Under the pieces are notes generated by a model that was given only the letters and a program-made list of their open reading frames with translations, was not told the origin of the DNA and did no database searches. A program made the translations under genes and the position numbers. From Pseudobutyrivibrio ruminis CF1b (GTDB lineage: Bacteria; Bacillota; Clostridia; Lachnospirales; Lachnospiraceae): a stretch of DNA of 64,000 bases. Shown here one piece after another: positions 44,757 to 54,458 of the stretch. The stretch is taken from positions 62,001 to 126,000 of the forward strand of contig NZ_AUJB01000001.1 of the NCBI RefSeq assembly GCF_000424005.1. The letters run 5' to 3'. The stretch's first letter is position 1, and each line of letters opens with the position of its first letter.

Positions 44757-44806
44757 ATTATGTTAAAATATGAAACATAACAATTATGTTAAAATATGAA
44801 ACATAA
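44757..44806. repeat. Tandem 24-bp palindromic repeats, candidate operators
   Basis: Two identical 24-bp copies (44757-44780 and 44783-44806) with a period of 26 bp. Each contains the dyad TTATGTT - 9 bp - AACATAA. The 467-bp gap between the two divergent capsule units (44560-45026) is very AT-rich and, apart from the promoters and these dyads, holds no gene or RNA that I recognise. Confidence 0.7.
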
Positions 44807-44905
44807 TTATTATTATATTTTTTAATACTCACATGTCAATTATCTATTGATTTTAGCGTAATAGTTTTGTAATATGTCTTTTGGTTGTTTATTGCAATCT
44901 TCATT

Positions 44906-44933
44906 TTGTTTTATTTAAATATTATGTTATAAT
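44906..44933 (+). promoter_or_regulatory. Promoter of the Wzy/beta-helix unit
   Basis: -10 TATAAT (44928-44933) with a weak -35 TTGTTT (44906-44911) 16 bp upstream. A leader of about 85 nt ends in a strong GGAGG site ahead of the ATG at 45027. Confidence 0.5.
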
Positions 44934-45026
44934 CTTTCAATATGTTCTAATTGGTTCGCAATAGTTTCGAAATATTTTCGTAGTATTTACTACTAATATA
45001 AAACAATATATTTTTGGAGGTATTTT

Positions 45027-46379
45027 ATGCAAATAATGGTTTTATGTTTCACTTTAGCCTTATTTATCGGCTGTATTTATTGCTTTAAAAATAAGCTTTA
45101 TTTATATTTTTTTATTCCATGTTTTCTTTTTTTGCCAGATTACTATGGTATAGATATTAGTGATGCTCTGCCAGTTATTTCTGTTTCTAGAATTTTTCTT
45201 ATTTTATTCGCCATATATGTTTTAAAATACAAACGAAGATCTATCAACTTTTCTACTATAAAGAATATAAAACATATAAAAATACCAAGTGAATACTATT
45301 TTTTATTCACCTATTTTATTTTACGTATTATTTCAAATCTTAGATACATAACCACTTACAATCAAGCGTATAAAACTATTTTTAGCATTGTAATTGAACA
45401 AGTTTTCTTACTGTTAGCCTTCTATTTGCTTTCCCCAACAAAAGAAGAATATATTACTCTGCTTAAATCTGTTGTATGGACTTCCAACATTCTGTTTTTA
45501 GTTGGAATATTTGAAAGTATCACCTTTATAAAACCATTTGATATTCTATATACCGTTTCACGCGGAATAATTAATGAATCTCAGGTCAAATTTGGGTTAT
45601 TAAGAGCAACAACAACCATGCTTATGCCCATTATATATGGAAACGTTTGTGTATTACTATTTCCGCTGATTCTGTACGTTTATGAAATAACTCGAAAAAA
45701 AATATATATTGTCTCATCTGTACTTTGTTTTTTAGCTATTATTCATTCAGGTTGCAGATCATCCGTCCTGTATTTCATCGCTATACTGGGTATTTACTTT
45801 ATTCTTATTATCAAGAAAAGGGATAGACGTATACAATTTTCCAAAACGCTTACAGTAGTTATAATATGCTTTTTAGTTATATATACATTTTTACCAACTA
45901 ATTTACATTTTTATTATTCAGCTACTGCAAAATCAGTTTTAAATGAAGTTGGTTTTAATTTTGATGTTAATGAAGGTGCCCCAAATGAATCTATGAAAAT
46001 ATCCATGACTGGAAGAGATTCTACACCAAGAATCGTACAGTTATCTGGAATATATTACACAGCCTTACATCATCCCATCTTTGGCTTTGGTGCAGGTGCC
46101 CAAAATAGAGATGACCTAAAATACTATTTCTATCAAAAATGGCAAACCATCCATACCTTTGATAATGGTTTAGTAGAAATCTTTTGTAGTGAGGGAATAA
46201 TTGGAACGTTGGCTTTGGCTTCATTATTGATTTTCATAACATTAAATTTACATAAACGTAAATTCTATTTATTGTCATTTATTGCTTATTTACTTACTAC
46301 TATAAGTACAATTAATCTTTTCACTTTTTTATTTTTCATTATTGCCATAAATATAAATTGGGACTATAAACCAGAATAA
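45027..46379 (+). CDS. Wzy/O-antigen-ligase-like polysaccharide polymerase
   Basis: A 450-residue membrane protein with about eleven hydrophobic segments. Near residues 345-385 a large extracytoplasmic loop carries HHPIFGFGAGAQNRDD, then HTFDNGLVEIFCSEGIIGT, matching the H-P-x-x-G-x-G and H-x-x-x-N-x-x-x-E-x-x-x-x-G pattern of Wzy_C/WaaL proteins. It would join lipid-linked repeat units at the outer face of the membrane. It is first in a + strand unit with two beta-helix proteins, divergent from the Wzz/kinase operon. The sequence is notably AT-rich. Confidence 0.87.
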   Translation: MQIMVLCFTLALFIGCIYCFKNKLYLYFFIPCFLFLPDYYGIDISDALPVISVSRIFLILFAIYVLKYKRRSINFSTIKNIKHIKIPSEYYFLFTYFILRIISNLRYITTYNQAYKTIFSIVIEQVFLLLAFYLLSPTKEEYITLLKSVVWTSNILFLVGIFESITFIKPFDILYTVSRGIINESQVKFGLLRATTTMLMPIIYGNVCVLLFPLILYVYEITRKKIYIVSSVLCFLAIIHSGCRSSVLYFIAILGIYFILIIKKRDRRIQFSKTLTVVIICFLVIYTFLPTNLHFYYSATAKSVLNEVGFNFDVNEGAPNESMKISMTGRDSTPRIVQLSGIYYTALHHPIFGFGAGAQNRDDLKYYFYQKWQTIHTFDNGLVEIFCSEGIIGTLALASLLIFITLNLHKRKFYLLSFIAYLLTTISTINLFTFLFFIIAININWDYKPE

Positions 46380-46447
46380 GAAGTACCTTTTATCATTTAA
46401 TTGTTCAGTCTCACAACAAATATAACTTTTACAGAAAGGACAACTAT

Positions 46448-48340
46448 ATGAATAAGATGTCATCATTTTTTACTCTAATGACTATTGCATTATTGTCACT
46501 TGCGACAACAAACGAAGATTTAGTAATTACCTCTAAGGAATACACTCCATCAATCAATCTATCTTCAGTTGAGGATAATGTTTCTCTAGATTTATTTATA
46601 GATGATTATGATTACGCAATCGAAGATTCTGATTCACTTGATTCTTCTCAATATCTACTGGAGAGTAAGGGTACTGCATCTTCCACAAATCATTATTCTA
46701 ATCTTATAGCACTAAAAAATTGTGGTTTGTCTGCAGGAAACTACGTATACACTGACGGATACTATAACTCCGGTGATGGTGGAGCTGCAAAATACTATAT
46801 TACCTCAACCTCAGAAGCGGCTGACAATCTTCTAATTATTCAACTAAAAAATGGTTTAAAGGCTAAGCTTATTTGTGGAAGTGAACTAGATGTTGCTCAG
46901 ATTGGTATTCTTCCTAATAATGTAATATCTGACAAAATCAATACTGTTCAGAAAAGAGCAGAAAGCTATGGTATAAAAACCATAAAATTTAATGATGGAC
47001 TGTATCTTATAAATAAACCAATTGCCTTAAAATCCTTAAACTACATTGGTACTGGAAAAACAAACCTTTGTGTGTCGACCAAATTTCAAGCAGTTGGAGA
47101 TAAAATTTTATACACACTACCTGATAGTACTCACTCATCATATACATTAAGTTTTTCAAATCTTAATTTCTTGTTTCCTGCTGTAAAAAACCATCCTCAA
47201 TCGGGAAAAGAAATGTTATTAGTTGCGTTGCAAGAAACAAATAAATGTACAATTACTAACTGCAACTTCAAAGCCTATCCTGATAATACTAACGGGACTT
47301 ATATGGATGTCGTCCTTCTATGGTTTAAGCATAGTTCTTTAACTAAAGACGTTATTATCAATAACTGTACATTTTCAAACACTACCGGTGATGGATATTC
47401 TGGTTCAAAGACAGATCATTTGCGTGGTGGGTGTTTTTGGATTTGTGGTCAATCAAATTCCTATACCAGCCCTGTTGAAAATGTTAAAATATCAAACTGT
47501 AGTTTTTACTCAACTGTAACTGATGAAAATATTGCATTATGGAGAGGTGCTTTTAAAGATATTTCTTTTGATCATTGTACTTTTACTAACGCTACTCAAG
47601 ATTGTGATAATTCCATCACTTTTTATAATGGGTCATTTAAAAATATATCAATTACAAACTCAGTATTTAACATATATGCACCTGCACAATATATAGTAAA
47701 AATCACACGTTTGGCTAATGAATCAGATTTTACCTTCTCTGGTTCGTCATTCAATTTGGCAACTGGAAGTACTGATTCCTCAAAACGACAAGTCGCTATC
47801 TTTTCCACTAGTGAGGACATGGCTGGAGCATCTCAAAATATTCCTTGTTCAGTTGGTATTAGTGACTGCAAATTTATTTCTCAAAAAAACACTCATTATA
47901 GAACAATAGTTGGTTTTTCAAATGTGAATAACAAACACTATTCATTGAAAAAATGCGAAATGCTTCTCCCGTTAGATTATGGTGTGTTTACAATTAGTGG
48001 AAATAATAGTTCAATCTCCTTGGATGATTCAAAAATTGATACTCAGACATATTTATCTACTATTGAAAATTCCTCTAATTTTACTGTTAGCATTTCGAAT
48101 AACGAAATATACAGTTTACCAAAGTCCGTATTTAAAGGTAATATGAAAATTAACTATGTATTTAGAAACAATATATGTACATCTACATCCGCTGCTGCAT
48201 TATTGACGTGTATAGATGTTGCATCTAATTCTTCTATTGTGTACAATAATGCAGATAACACATTTTCTACCGGTTCAAAACTAAGAGAGTTTTATAGCAA
48301 TAATGGGTTATTAGCATCAGATATATTAGTTAAGGAATAG
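46448..48340 (+). CDS. Secreted right-handed beta-helix protein (first of two paralogues)
   Basis: A 630-residue exported protein. An N-terminal hydrophobic stretch (FFTLMTIALLSLATT) acts as signal peptide; an acidic spacer follows. Near residue 95 the segment VYTDGYYNSGDGGAAKYYI matches the lead-in of pectate-lyase-like and tail-spike-like beta helices. From ~185 onward come repeated short strands with Asn ladders and many Cys-bearing turns such as ITNCNFKAYPDN, INNCTFSNTTGDGY and ISNCSFYSTVTDEN. No catalytic residues are obvious. It could bind, trim or anchor the polymer. AAAGGA precedes the ATG, and a terminator follows. Confidence 0.85.
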   Translation: MNKMSSFFTLMTIALLSLATTNEDLVITSKEYTPSINLSSVEDNVSLDLFIDDYDYAIEDSDSLDSSQYLLESKGTASSTNHYSNLIALKNCGLSAGNYVYTDGYYNSGDGGAAKYYITSTSEAADNLLIIQLKNGLKAKLICGSELDVAQIGILPNNVISDKINTVQKRAESYGIKTIKFNDGLYLINKPIALKSLNYIGTGKTNLCVSTKFQAVGDKILYTLPDSTHSSYTLSFSNLNFLFPAVKNHPQSGKEMLLVALQETNKCTITNCNFKAYPDNTNGTYMDVVLLWFKHSSLTKDVIINNCTFSNTTGDGYSGSKTDHLRGGCFWICGQSNSYTSPVENVKISNCSFYSTVTDENIALWRGAFKDISFDHCTFTNATQDCDNSITFYNGSFKNISITNSVFNIYAPAQYIVKITRLANESDFTFSGSSFNLATGSTDSSKRQVAIFSTSEDMAGASQNIPCSVGISDCKFISQKNTHYRTIVGFSNVNNKHYSLKKCEMLLPLDYGVFTISGNNSSISLDDSKIDTQTYLSTIENSSNFTVSISNNEIYSLPKSVFKGNMKINYVFRNNICTSTSAAALLTCIDVASNSSIVYNNADNTFSTGSKLREFYSNNGLLASDILVKE

Positions 48341-48367
48341 CGCTTTATCAACATGAAAAATACTAGC

Positions 48368-48400
48368 AAAAAGGCTTAAGCGTAATGCTTAAGCCTTTTT
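48368..48400. terminator. Intrinsic terminator between the beta-helix paralogues
   Basis: A perfect 14-bp stem, AAAAAGGCTTAAGC (48368-48381) with 48387-48400, a 5-nt loop and a T run. It ends the Wzy/beta-helix transcript and separates the second paralogue, which has about 105 bp of its own upstream sequence. Confidence 0.9.
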
Positions 48401-48507
48401 TGTTATTAATAACACAACTTCCACATATATTTGACAATTGTATCACATTTAAAGCTTATACTTTTAGTACAATTTAGCCAAAAAAAACGTAAGAAAGGAG
48501 AGAGATT

Positions 48508-50565
48508 ATGGCAAAAGCACCTAAAAAGCTGATTAGTGTATTAATTACATCATTGTTCTTATGTTTTTTGCTTAGCTATACTCTAACACATAGAATAATT
48601 GATGATATTATTACTCCTACAGGAAATGATTTTGAAGCTTTTTTCTATGTATTCGACCCGAATGATACTGATGCCGAAATTGACATAGATTCTTGTATAT
48701 ATGTTGGTGAAGGAACTGTATCTGAAGCAAATGATATATTTGATGATCCTGAATCACTTTCAGCTCTAATTACTTCAGCTCCTGATTATTCTGACCTTAT
48801 TGGCGATAATGATTACATTGAATGGAACACTCTTTACACTGAAGATGGAGAGATTTATGTCATAGGCTTACTCCTGCATGATGAAGAACCAATCAATCCT
48901 GACATTGAAATTGCTGATGTTTTCTCTGATATTATTGCTTTGAAACGTAGTAATTTACCTGAGGGAAGCTATGTCCGTACAGAGGGCTATTACCACGCTG
49001 GTGATGGTGGCGGCGCAACATATATTATCTCTTCTACGACTAAAAAAGCTGATAACATTTTTATTCTAGAACTAAAAAACGGCTTAAAAGCAGAACTGGA
49101 CTATGATGATGAGATTAATGTAGCACAAGCTGGAATTCAAAGTGGTGACTATATTTCCGATAAGTTTAACGAACTCATAGCAAAAGCTGAGTCGTATGGA
49201 ATACAGACCGTTAGATTTAATGACGGTACATATACATTAAATAAACCTATTTCACTAAAATCCCTCAATTATATAGGTACTGGTAAGACAAAACTCTCTG
49301 TAAGTGAAAATTTCCAAACTGGCGATGATAAAATCATGTATACATATCCAGATTCATTGCACAGTGTCTACTCTTTATCTTTTGAGAATATAGATTTTGT
49401 TATTAACGTTTCAAAATCATTTTCTCAGATTAATAAAGAAATGATTTTTGTTTCACTTCAAGAGATTGATGGATGTGACATTATAAATTGTGGATTTTAT
49501 GCATATCCAGCTTCAACAAATGGTGCATTCAGTAAAATAGATTTACTTTGGTTTAAGCATAGCTCAAGAATCGATAATGTAAACATTGATCATTGTATAT
49601 TTAAAAATTATACCGGAAAAGCATATGTCGGAAGCCCACGAGACCATTTGGTTGGAGCCTGCATCTGGATATGCGGATCAGCAAATACAACTGACTTACC
49701 AATGAATAATATATCAATTACAAATTGTGAGTTCGTTTCCACTGTTAGTGACGAAACAATAGCTATTTGGCGCGGACATTATGATCAGCTAACTATTGAT
49801 AATTGTACTTTTGCTAACACTACACAGGATTGTGATAATGTCATCGCTTTATATAAGGGTAGTTTCACAAATACCAATATTGATAATTGTAAATTTTCTT
49901 TATATTCAGGCTGTAAGTTTATTTGCAAAGTCACAAGCCTAACCGGTGATTCTGATGTTTCATTTGATAATGATACATTTAACCTCAATTCCGGTATAAC
50001 AGATACATCATCTAGAAACATAAATGTATTCTTCACAAGTGCCGATGATTCTGAGGGTCCTGGACTATGCTCTGCAAATATAGATGTATCTAATTGTGTT
50101 GTAAATTCAAAAAATGGCACAAAATACAGATCATTTCTTAGTATAGCTAATACAGCCGGAAAAACTTATAACGTAACTGAAAGTAATATTAACACGCCAT
50201 TATCCTCAGGATTATTTGTTTTAAATGGTTCTGACAATGAAGTTACAGTTGAAGAATCTAATATAAATACTTCCGATATTCTTAGTACCTTAGATTCAGT
50301 GGAAGATTGTCGAGTTATTATAAATAATAATACTATAGAGAATAAATTAAATAACGTCGTACGTTCTTCTGCTGACGTTGATTATGAATTTACTAATAAC
50401 ACATGTACATCTTCTGTATATGGAACTCAATTTGTTGGTTCTGGCCTTTCTTCAAATGATGAAATTCGCTTGAAGAATTCTAATAACATCTTTACTACAA
50501 ATGCTAAGTTATACGAGTATCATGGTGGCAACTTAAAAGCTTCAGATATCATCGTAAAGAATTAA
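48508..50565 (+). CDS. Secreted right-handed beta-helix protein (second paralogue)
   Basis: A 685-residue exported paralogue of the preceding gene. After a signal/anchor segment (LISVLITSLFLCFLLSYTL) it has an acidic N-terminal region of about 120 residues, longer than in the first copy. The shared parts then align throughout: VRTEGYYHAGDGGGATYI, VRFNDGTYTLNKPISLKSLN, LLWFKHSSRIDNVNI, ITNCEFVSTVSDE, DNCTFANTTQDCDN and the same end motif, LKASDIIVK. AAAGGAGAGA precedes the ATG. Synonymous differences are many, so the duplication is not recent. Role as for its neighbour: an extracellular polymer-binding or modifying protein, unproven. Confidence 0.85.
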   Translation: MAKAPKKLISVLITSLFLCFLLSYTLTHRIIDDIITPTGNDFEAFFYVFDPNDTDAEIDIDSCIYVGEGTVSEANDIFDDPESLSALITSAPDYSDLIGDNDYIEWNTLYTEDGEIYVIGLLLHDEEPINPDIEIADVFSDIIALKRSNLPEGSYVRTEGYYHAGDGGGATYIISSTTKKADNIFILELKNGLKAELDYDDEINVAQAGIQSGDYISDKFNELIAKAESYGIQTVRFNDGTYTLNKPISLKSLNYIGTGKTKLSVSENFQTGDDKIMYTYPDSLHSVYSLSFENIDFVINVSKSFSQINKEMIFVSLQEIDGCDIINCGFYAYPASTNGAFSKIDLLWFKHSSRIDNVNIDHCIFKNYTGKAYVGSPRDHLVGACIWICGSANTTDLPMNNISITNCEFVSTVSDETIAIWRGHYDQLTIDNCTFANTTQDCDNVIALYKGSFTNTNIDNCKFSLYSGCKFICKVTSLTGDSDVSFDNDTFNLNSGITDTSSRNINVFFTSADDSEGPGLCSANIDVSNCVVNSKNGTKYRSFLSIANTAGKTYNVTESNINTPLSSGLFVLNGSDNEVTVEESNINTSDILSTLDSVEDCRVIINNNTIENKLNNVVRSSADVDYEFTNNTCTSSVYGTQFVGSGLSSNDEIRLKNSNNIFTTNAKLYEYHGGNLKASDIIVKN

Positions 50566-50588
50566 CTATTCTGTATAAATTGAAAAAA

Positions 50589-50620
50589 AGGCTATCACAA
50601 TATTATAATTGTGATAGCCT
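50589..50620. terminator. Intrinsic terminator between convergent units
   Basis: A perfect 13-bp stem, AGGCTATCACAAT (50589-50601) with 50608-50620, and a 6-nt loop. On the minus strand a run of seven T follows, so it is strongest for the flippase operon; on the + strand the tail is AATTTACTT, weaker. Confidence 0.85.
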
Positions 50621-50627
50621 AATTTAC

Positions 50628-52073
50628 TTATTTTCTTAATTTTTTCATCAATGTACCTGATATTTCAACCAGAATCTGTTTATTAACAAACCAACAGTAC
50701 AAAACTGATAATATAAGATATGTTAATCCTCCTGAAAATACTTTTACTACGATTCTAAGGAAATCCGAAGATATCCCATCTAGAAGCGATAATGTGAGAA
50801 TCATAATAATTCCTATTCCAAGAAAACCTGATACCTTCACCAATTTCTTAAATGTATGCATATCTTTATTTGCAGCAACTAACTGAACAACACACACAAA
50901 GACTTCCGTACATATAGTTCCTATAGTAGCACCTAATACTCCACATTTTGGTATTAATAGAAAATTTATTACAAAATTAATCAATGCGCCGCCAATCAAA
51001 GTTCTAGCAAAAAAAGTATCTTTACCATTAGGCAAAACATACTGCGTTTTAGCTACATTTGCATAAGCAGAAAACGGTAAAGTTATAGCCAACCCCTTCA
51101 TAACTGTTATACTCGGATCATATCCTTTACCAAAAAATAAAGGTACAAAGTCAGAAGCAACTCCAAAAGCACCGCAGGCACATCCAATAGAAATAAATCC
51201 AATTACAAATAATGATTTATCAAAATACCTGTTAATAGATTCTTCGTCTCCTTGAGCTTTTAGATTAGATACTCGAGGTAACATTACAACACCTAATGCA
51301 TTGATAAGTCCTAAACAAAGAACAATAATTTTTTCGCCTGAATCATAAAAACCTACAGATGAACTGTCTTTTAGATTCATAAGCATAATCTTATCCATAT
51401 ATTTGTAAAGCATTACCGCAATCGCAGGTAAAAATAAAACAAATAATGGCTTAATATGAACTAGACAATCCTTAATATTTACTCTTTGTAATTTAACATA
51501 TTTTTGGGTACCAACCCATAAAATGGCATAATTTACAAAAATACCAATTGCAATAATTCCAACATAAATAGGTAAATCTGCCTTATCCCTAACTAACAGA
51601 AATACAAGAGCAACATTTAGTAGTTTTAGAATAGAATTCTTAGTAATTACCTTTTTGAACTCTTCTAAGCCAAAATACAACCAGTTTATATCAAAAACTA
51701 CACCAAGTACAACAAACGATTGGATAAAGAAAACAAGCTTATTTTCTTTAACTACAAATACACAATAAAGTAGAAATATAATATAAACAATCGCCGCAAA
51801 CAAAAAATGAATAGTAAATAGTTGTGAAAATTGCTTATTCAATTCCTCCCTATTATCTTTTGTCTTTGCTATTAATCTACTACCATAGTTTTCTATTCCT
51901 AAAGCAGCTACTATCGCAAAATATGATGTGACCGCGTAAGAATAACTATTGATACCAACATTTTCAGGTCCCAGAACACGCGAAATGTATGGTGCAGTGA
52001 ATAGCGGGGTAATAATTATTAATATCTGATATAAAACCTGTAGTATAAAATTTTTCTTTAAACTAGTCTTCAT
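50628..52073 (-). CDS. Oligosaccharide flippase, Wzx type
   Basis: A 481-residue membrane protein with 12-14 hydrophobic segments. The start (NFILQVLYQILIIITPLFTAPYISRVLGPENVGINSY has the P-Y-[IL]-[ST]-R-x-L-G block of polysaccharide-transport proteins) and the FYDSGEKIIVLCLGLINALG segment are typical of the Wzx/MATE-like flippases that move undecaprenyl-linked repeat units outward. It is the last gene of the distal minus-strand block and starts 4 bp after the pyruvyltransferase fusion gene. It would feed the Wzy-like polymerases encoded on either side. Confidence 0.92.
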   Translation of the reverse strand: MKTSLKKNFILQVLYQILIIITPLFTAPYISRVLGPENVGINSYSYAVTSYFAIVAALGIENYGSRLIAKTKDNREELNKQFSQLFTIHFLFAAIVYIIFLLYCVFVVKENKLVFFIQSFVVLGVVFDINWLYFGLEEFKKVITKNSILKLLNVALVFLLVRDKADLPIYVGIIAIGIFVNYAILWVGTQKYVKLQRVNIKDCLVHIKPLFVLFLPAIAVMLYKYMDKIMLMNLKDSSSVGFYDSGEKIIVLCLGLINALGVVMLPRVSNLKAQGDEESINRYFDKSLFVIGFISIGCACGAFGVASDFVPLFFGKGYDPSITVMKGLAITLPFSAYANVAKTQYVLPNGKDTFFARTLIGGALINFVINFLLIPKCGVLGATIGTICTEVFVCVVQLVAANKDMHTFKKLVKVSGFLGIGIIMILTLSLLDGISSDFLRIVVKVFSGGLTYLILSVLYCWFVNKQILVEISGTLMKKLRK

Positions 52074-52077
52074 TTTT

Positions 52078-54297
52078 TCACTTCACAATTCTTTGAATTT
52101 TTCTATATATCTTTTTGATAAGATTAACTTCTACATACTTCCTAAATAAGTTTTCAAAATCTATATTTTTTTCTTTATCAAAAGACTTTTTGTCCAATGG
52201 TCTGTCGACCCCATGATTGTATGACGAATTTATTTTTATTGCATCTTCAAAGCTAACTTCTTGAAATCTTCTCATCTTTGATTTTATTGATGCTAGCATC
52301 TCTTCTCCCTTTTGGGAATGAGTGATAACCATGGATGTACCAGTATTATCATGATCTTTAATACCCCAAAAATCAGCCAAAGTTATATCACTCTTGCGTT
52401 CTTCTTTTCGTGCAACGCAATTGTCATAACAAGAAGGTCTAAGAATATAATTTCTCAAGAATAAACTAAAATATACATTTTCTCTGCATATTTCAGTTAT
52501 TTCGCTGCCATCCTCAAATATCACTTTTATACTAAAAGGACTCCAACCATTGTCCTTGTTTCTATAATAAAACTCCTTAATAGTTTTATTATATTTCTTT
52601 GTTAAGTACTCACGATATAAATCAAAATATTTCTTTGATGATGCACCATGGCATATTAAATCCTGAGTATATAAATTCTCATATTCTTTTCCAAGATAAG
52701 CTTTAAGTGCTGATATCTGGCAAGGGGTTCCCGTGAACAAAACCTTTTGCCCATTATCTAAAGCAACCTTAACCTCTGGATATGATTGCCATGCCTTACT
52801 TTGAATATACTTTGAGCCTAAAGCCTTTTTCAAATCCTGTTTGGAAGTAACGGCATGATGTGCAAGTGTAAAAGTTTCATCAAAATAAGGAGAAAAAACT
52901 ACTCCACCATTTTCAATAAATTCAGATGCTAACTCGTTAAAAATCCCACCAGATGAAGATTTCATTCGAATTGCATCATCTGCATTTTCCATAGCATATG
53001 CCTTATGTACTATATTATTTTTTAAAGACTCAGAATCAACATTATATTGAGGACAAGTGCGTTTACATTTCCCACAGTTAATGCATAACTCCTTCGATAT
53101 TTGCGGATAATAAAATCCATCGACTTCCACCATATGAATAGCATTGGTCGGACAAGCTGCTGCACAAGCGCCACATCCAACGCATTCATCCTCAGGTAAA
53201 TCTATAGAATTATTTTTTTTTTCTGTTGCTTTGCGTAAATAATCTAAAGAGCGAATCCTCTCAGTCTCAATTCTTTCATCCACACCTGAATAGTCAATTT
53301 TTGAGATTTCAGGGAAATTATTTTCTTCTACAAAACGTTCTATCTTTCCAGCTATGCCAAGCAATGTCTTTACTCGACTGCCTTGCTTTTGTTTCCCGTT
53401 ACTACCACTTCCATATCTAGGGAAAGTTAAGAAATCCTTATGGAAAACCAATGAAAATACTGTTCCATGGAATGAATCTGTAAAGAAAAATTCACTATTA
53501 TGAATCATATACAAAAATTCATTCGGTGAAATTGTATACCAGTCTGGCTGAGTCAAATCATTAAGATTTACAATCTCACAATTGTTATCGTCAGCATATT
53601 TCTTTATACCGGCTGCAACCTCAGCACTTGGCTTTGTTAAGAAATATGTAAGAACATATTTCTTAGGACAATTCTTTGGCTTGTTTTCAAAAGTATTCCA
53701 GTCTTCTTTATGTAATAGAAGTGTAGGATCAACAACAACTTGAATGTCTCTTCCTATTTCTCTAGTTAAATAATCTGCTGCAGCATTCTCTCGAACTGCA
53801 ATAGCATCCATAGCTTGTATGCATCTACAGAATTCTTCATACCTATCTTCTGGAACACTCTCTACCCCCATACTTGCAGCATAGGATATTTTCTGAGCAT
53901 TTTTATGTGCTTTATAAGCAGTTGTTAGCTCAATATTTGGAACATAATAAGGATTCCAAATCTGATCACTACCACAAACAAATAAATCATAATCGTCCGC
54001 TTTACTCAATGTATCATTAGAGAGTATTTCTGGTGAGAAATTTAAAAATTTCTTATTAAACTCATTAAATACTTTAAGTTTTCTTTTTTCGCAAACGTAC
54101 TGTTTTCTTTTTGTTAAAATCATTTTGACACTGTGCTTGAATCTACCAAACTCACTCACACCTGCCAATGAATAATTATTCATAGTAACCACTTCAGCGT
54201 CAGCATGCATTCCTTCTAAAGCTTTTAGCAAAGCATAGTTTTGAAGCTTGTTACCATAATTAGCACCATCTGTAATGGTTATAATTCCAATTTTCAT
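52078..54297 (-). CDS. Polysaccharide pyruvyltransferase fused to an FrhB-like iron-sulfur protein
   Basis: A 739-residue two-part protein. Residues ~1-345 match the polysaccharide pyruvyl transferase family: [32 protein letters not shown] and [15 protein letters not shown]. Residues ~366-415 hold two ferredoxin-type clusters ([12 protein letters not shown] and [12 protein letters not shown]). Residues ~430-700 match the coenzyme F420 hydrogenase/dehydrogenase beta-subunit (FrhB) fold: [42 protein letters not shown] and [11 protein letters not shown]. No frameshift was seen between the parts. The first half should add a pyruvyl ketal or a related group to a sugar. The second half is a redox module whose partner in polysaccharide loci is not established. 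Confidence 0.9.
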   Translation of the reverse strand: MKIGIITITDGANYGNKLQNYALLKALEGMHADAEVVTMNNYSLAGVSEFGRFKHSVKMILTKRKQYVCEKRKLKVFNEFNKKFLNFSPEILSNDTLSKADDYDLFVCGSDQIWNPYYVPNIELTTAYKAHKNAQKISYAASMGVESVPEDRYEEFCRCIQAMDAIAVRENAAADYLTREIGRDIQVVVDPTLLLHKEDWNTFENKPKNCPKKYVLTYFLTKPSAEVAAGIKKYADDNNCEIVNLNDLTQPDWYTISPNEFLYMIHNSEFFFTDSFHGTVFSLVFHKDFLTFPRYGSGSNGKQKQGSRVKTLLGIAGKIERFVEENNFPEISKIDYSGVDERIETERIRSLDYLRKATEKKNNSIDLPEDECVGCGACAAACPTNAIHMVEVDGFYYPQISKELCINCGKCKRTCPQYNVDSESLKNNIVHKAYAMENADDAIRMKSSSGGIFNELASEFIENGGVVFSPYFDETFTLAHHAVTSKQDLKKALGSKYIQSKAWQSYPEVKVALDNGQKVLFTGTPCQISALKAYLGKEYENLYTQDLICHGASSKKYFDLYREYLTKKYNKTIKEFYYRNKDNGWSPFSIKVIFEDGSEITEICRENVYFSLFLRNYILRPSCYDNCVARKEERKSDITLADFWGIKDHDNTGTSMVITHSQKGEEMLASIKSKMRRFQEVSFEDAIKINSSYNHGVDRPLDKKSFDKEKNIDFENLFRKYVEVNLIKKIYRKIQRIVK

Positions 54298-54458
54298 AAA
54301 TTACCTTACCTAATTTTCCAAATACTCGCTTACAAGTTCCTCAAGCGTATTAAACGTATTTACCTCATGATTAATTTTTCGAGTTGGTGTCTAGCGTAAT
54401 ATGCTTGATGATTCTTTTTTACTAATACTTTTTTCTTAATATTCTCTACTAAAACAAT

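Noticed and set aside
44757-44806. The tandem 24-bp repeats as a small CRISPR array
   Set aside because: There are only two copies with a 2-bp spacer and internal dyad symmetry; this fits regulator sites, not CRISPR.
46448-50565. The beta-helix genes as a prophage fragment (tail-spike-like fold)
   Set aside because: Both have signal peptides and lie between capsule genes; no other phage gene, integrase or attachment site is seen.
54310-54390. 26-codon minus-strand open frame (ends in YLEN then TAG) between the pyruvyltransferase fusion and the second Wzy-like gene
   Set aside because: Too short, bounded by stops, with no start codon or ribosome site; it may be a decayed gene tail, but this cannot be separated from chance.
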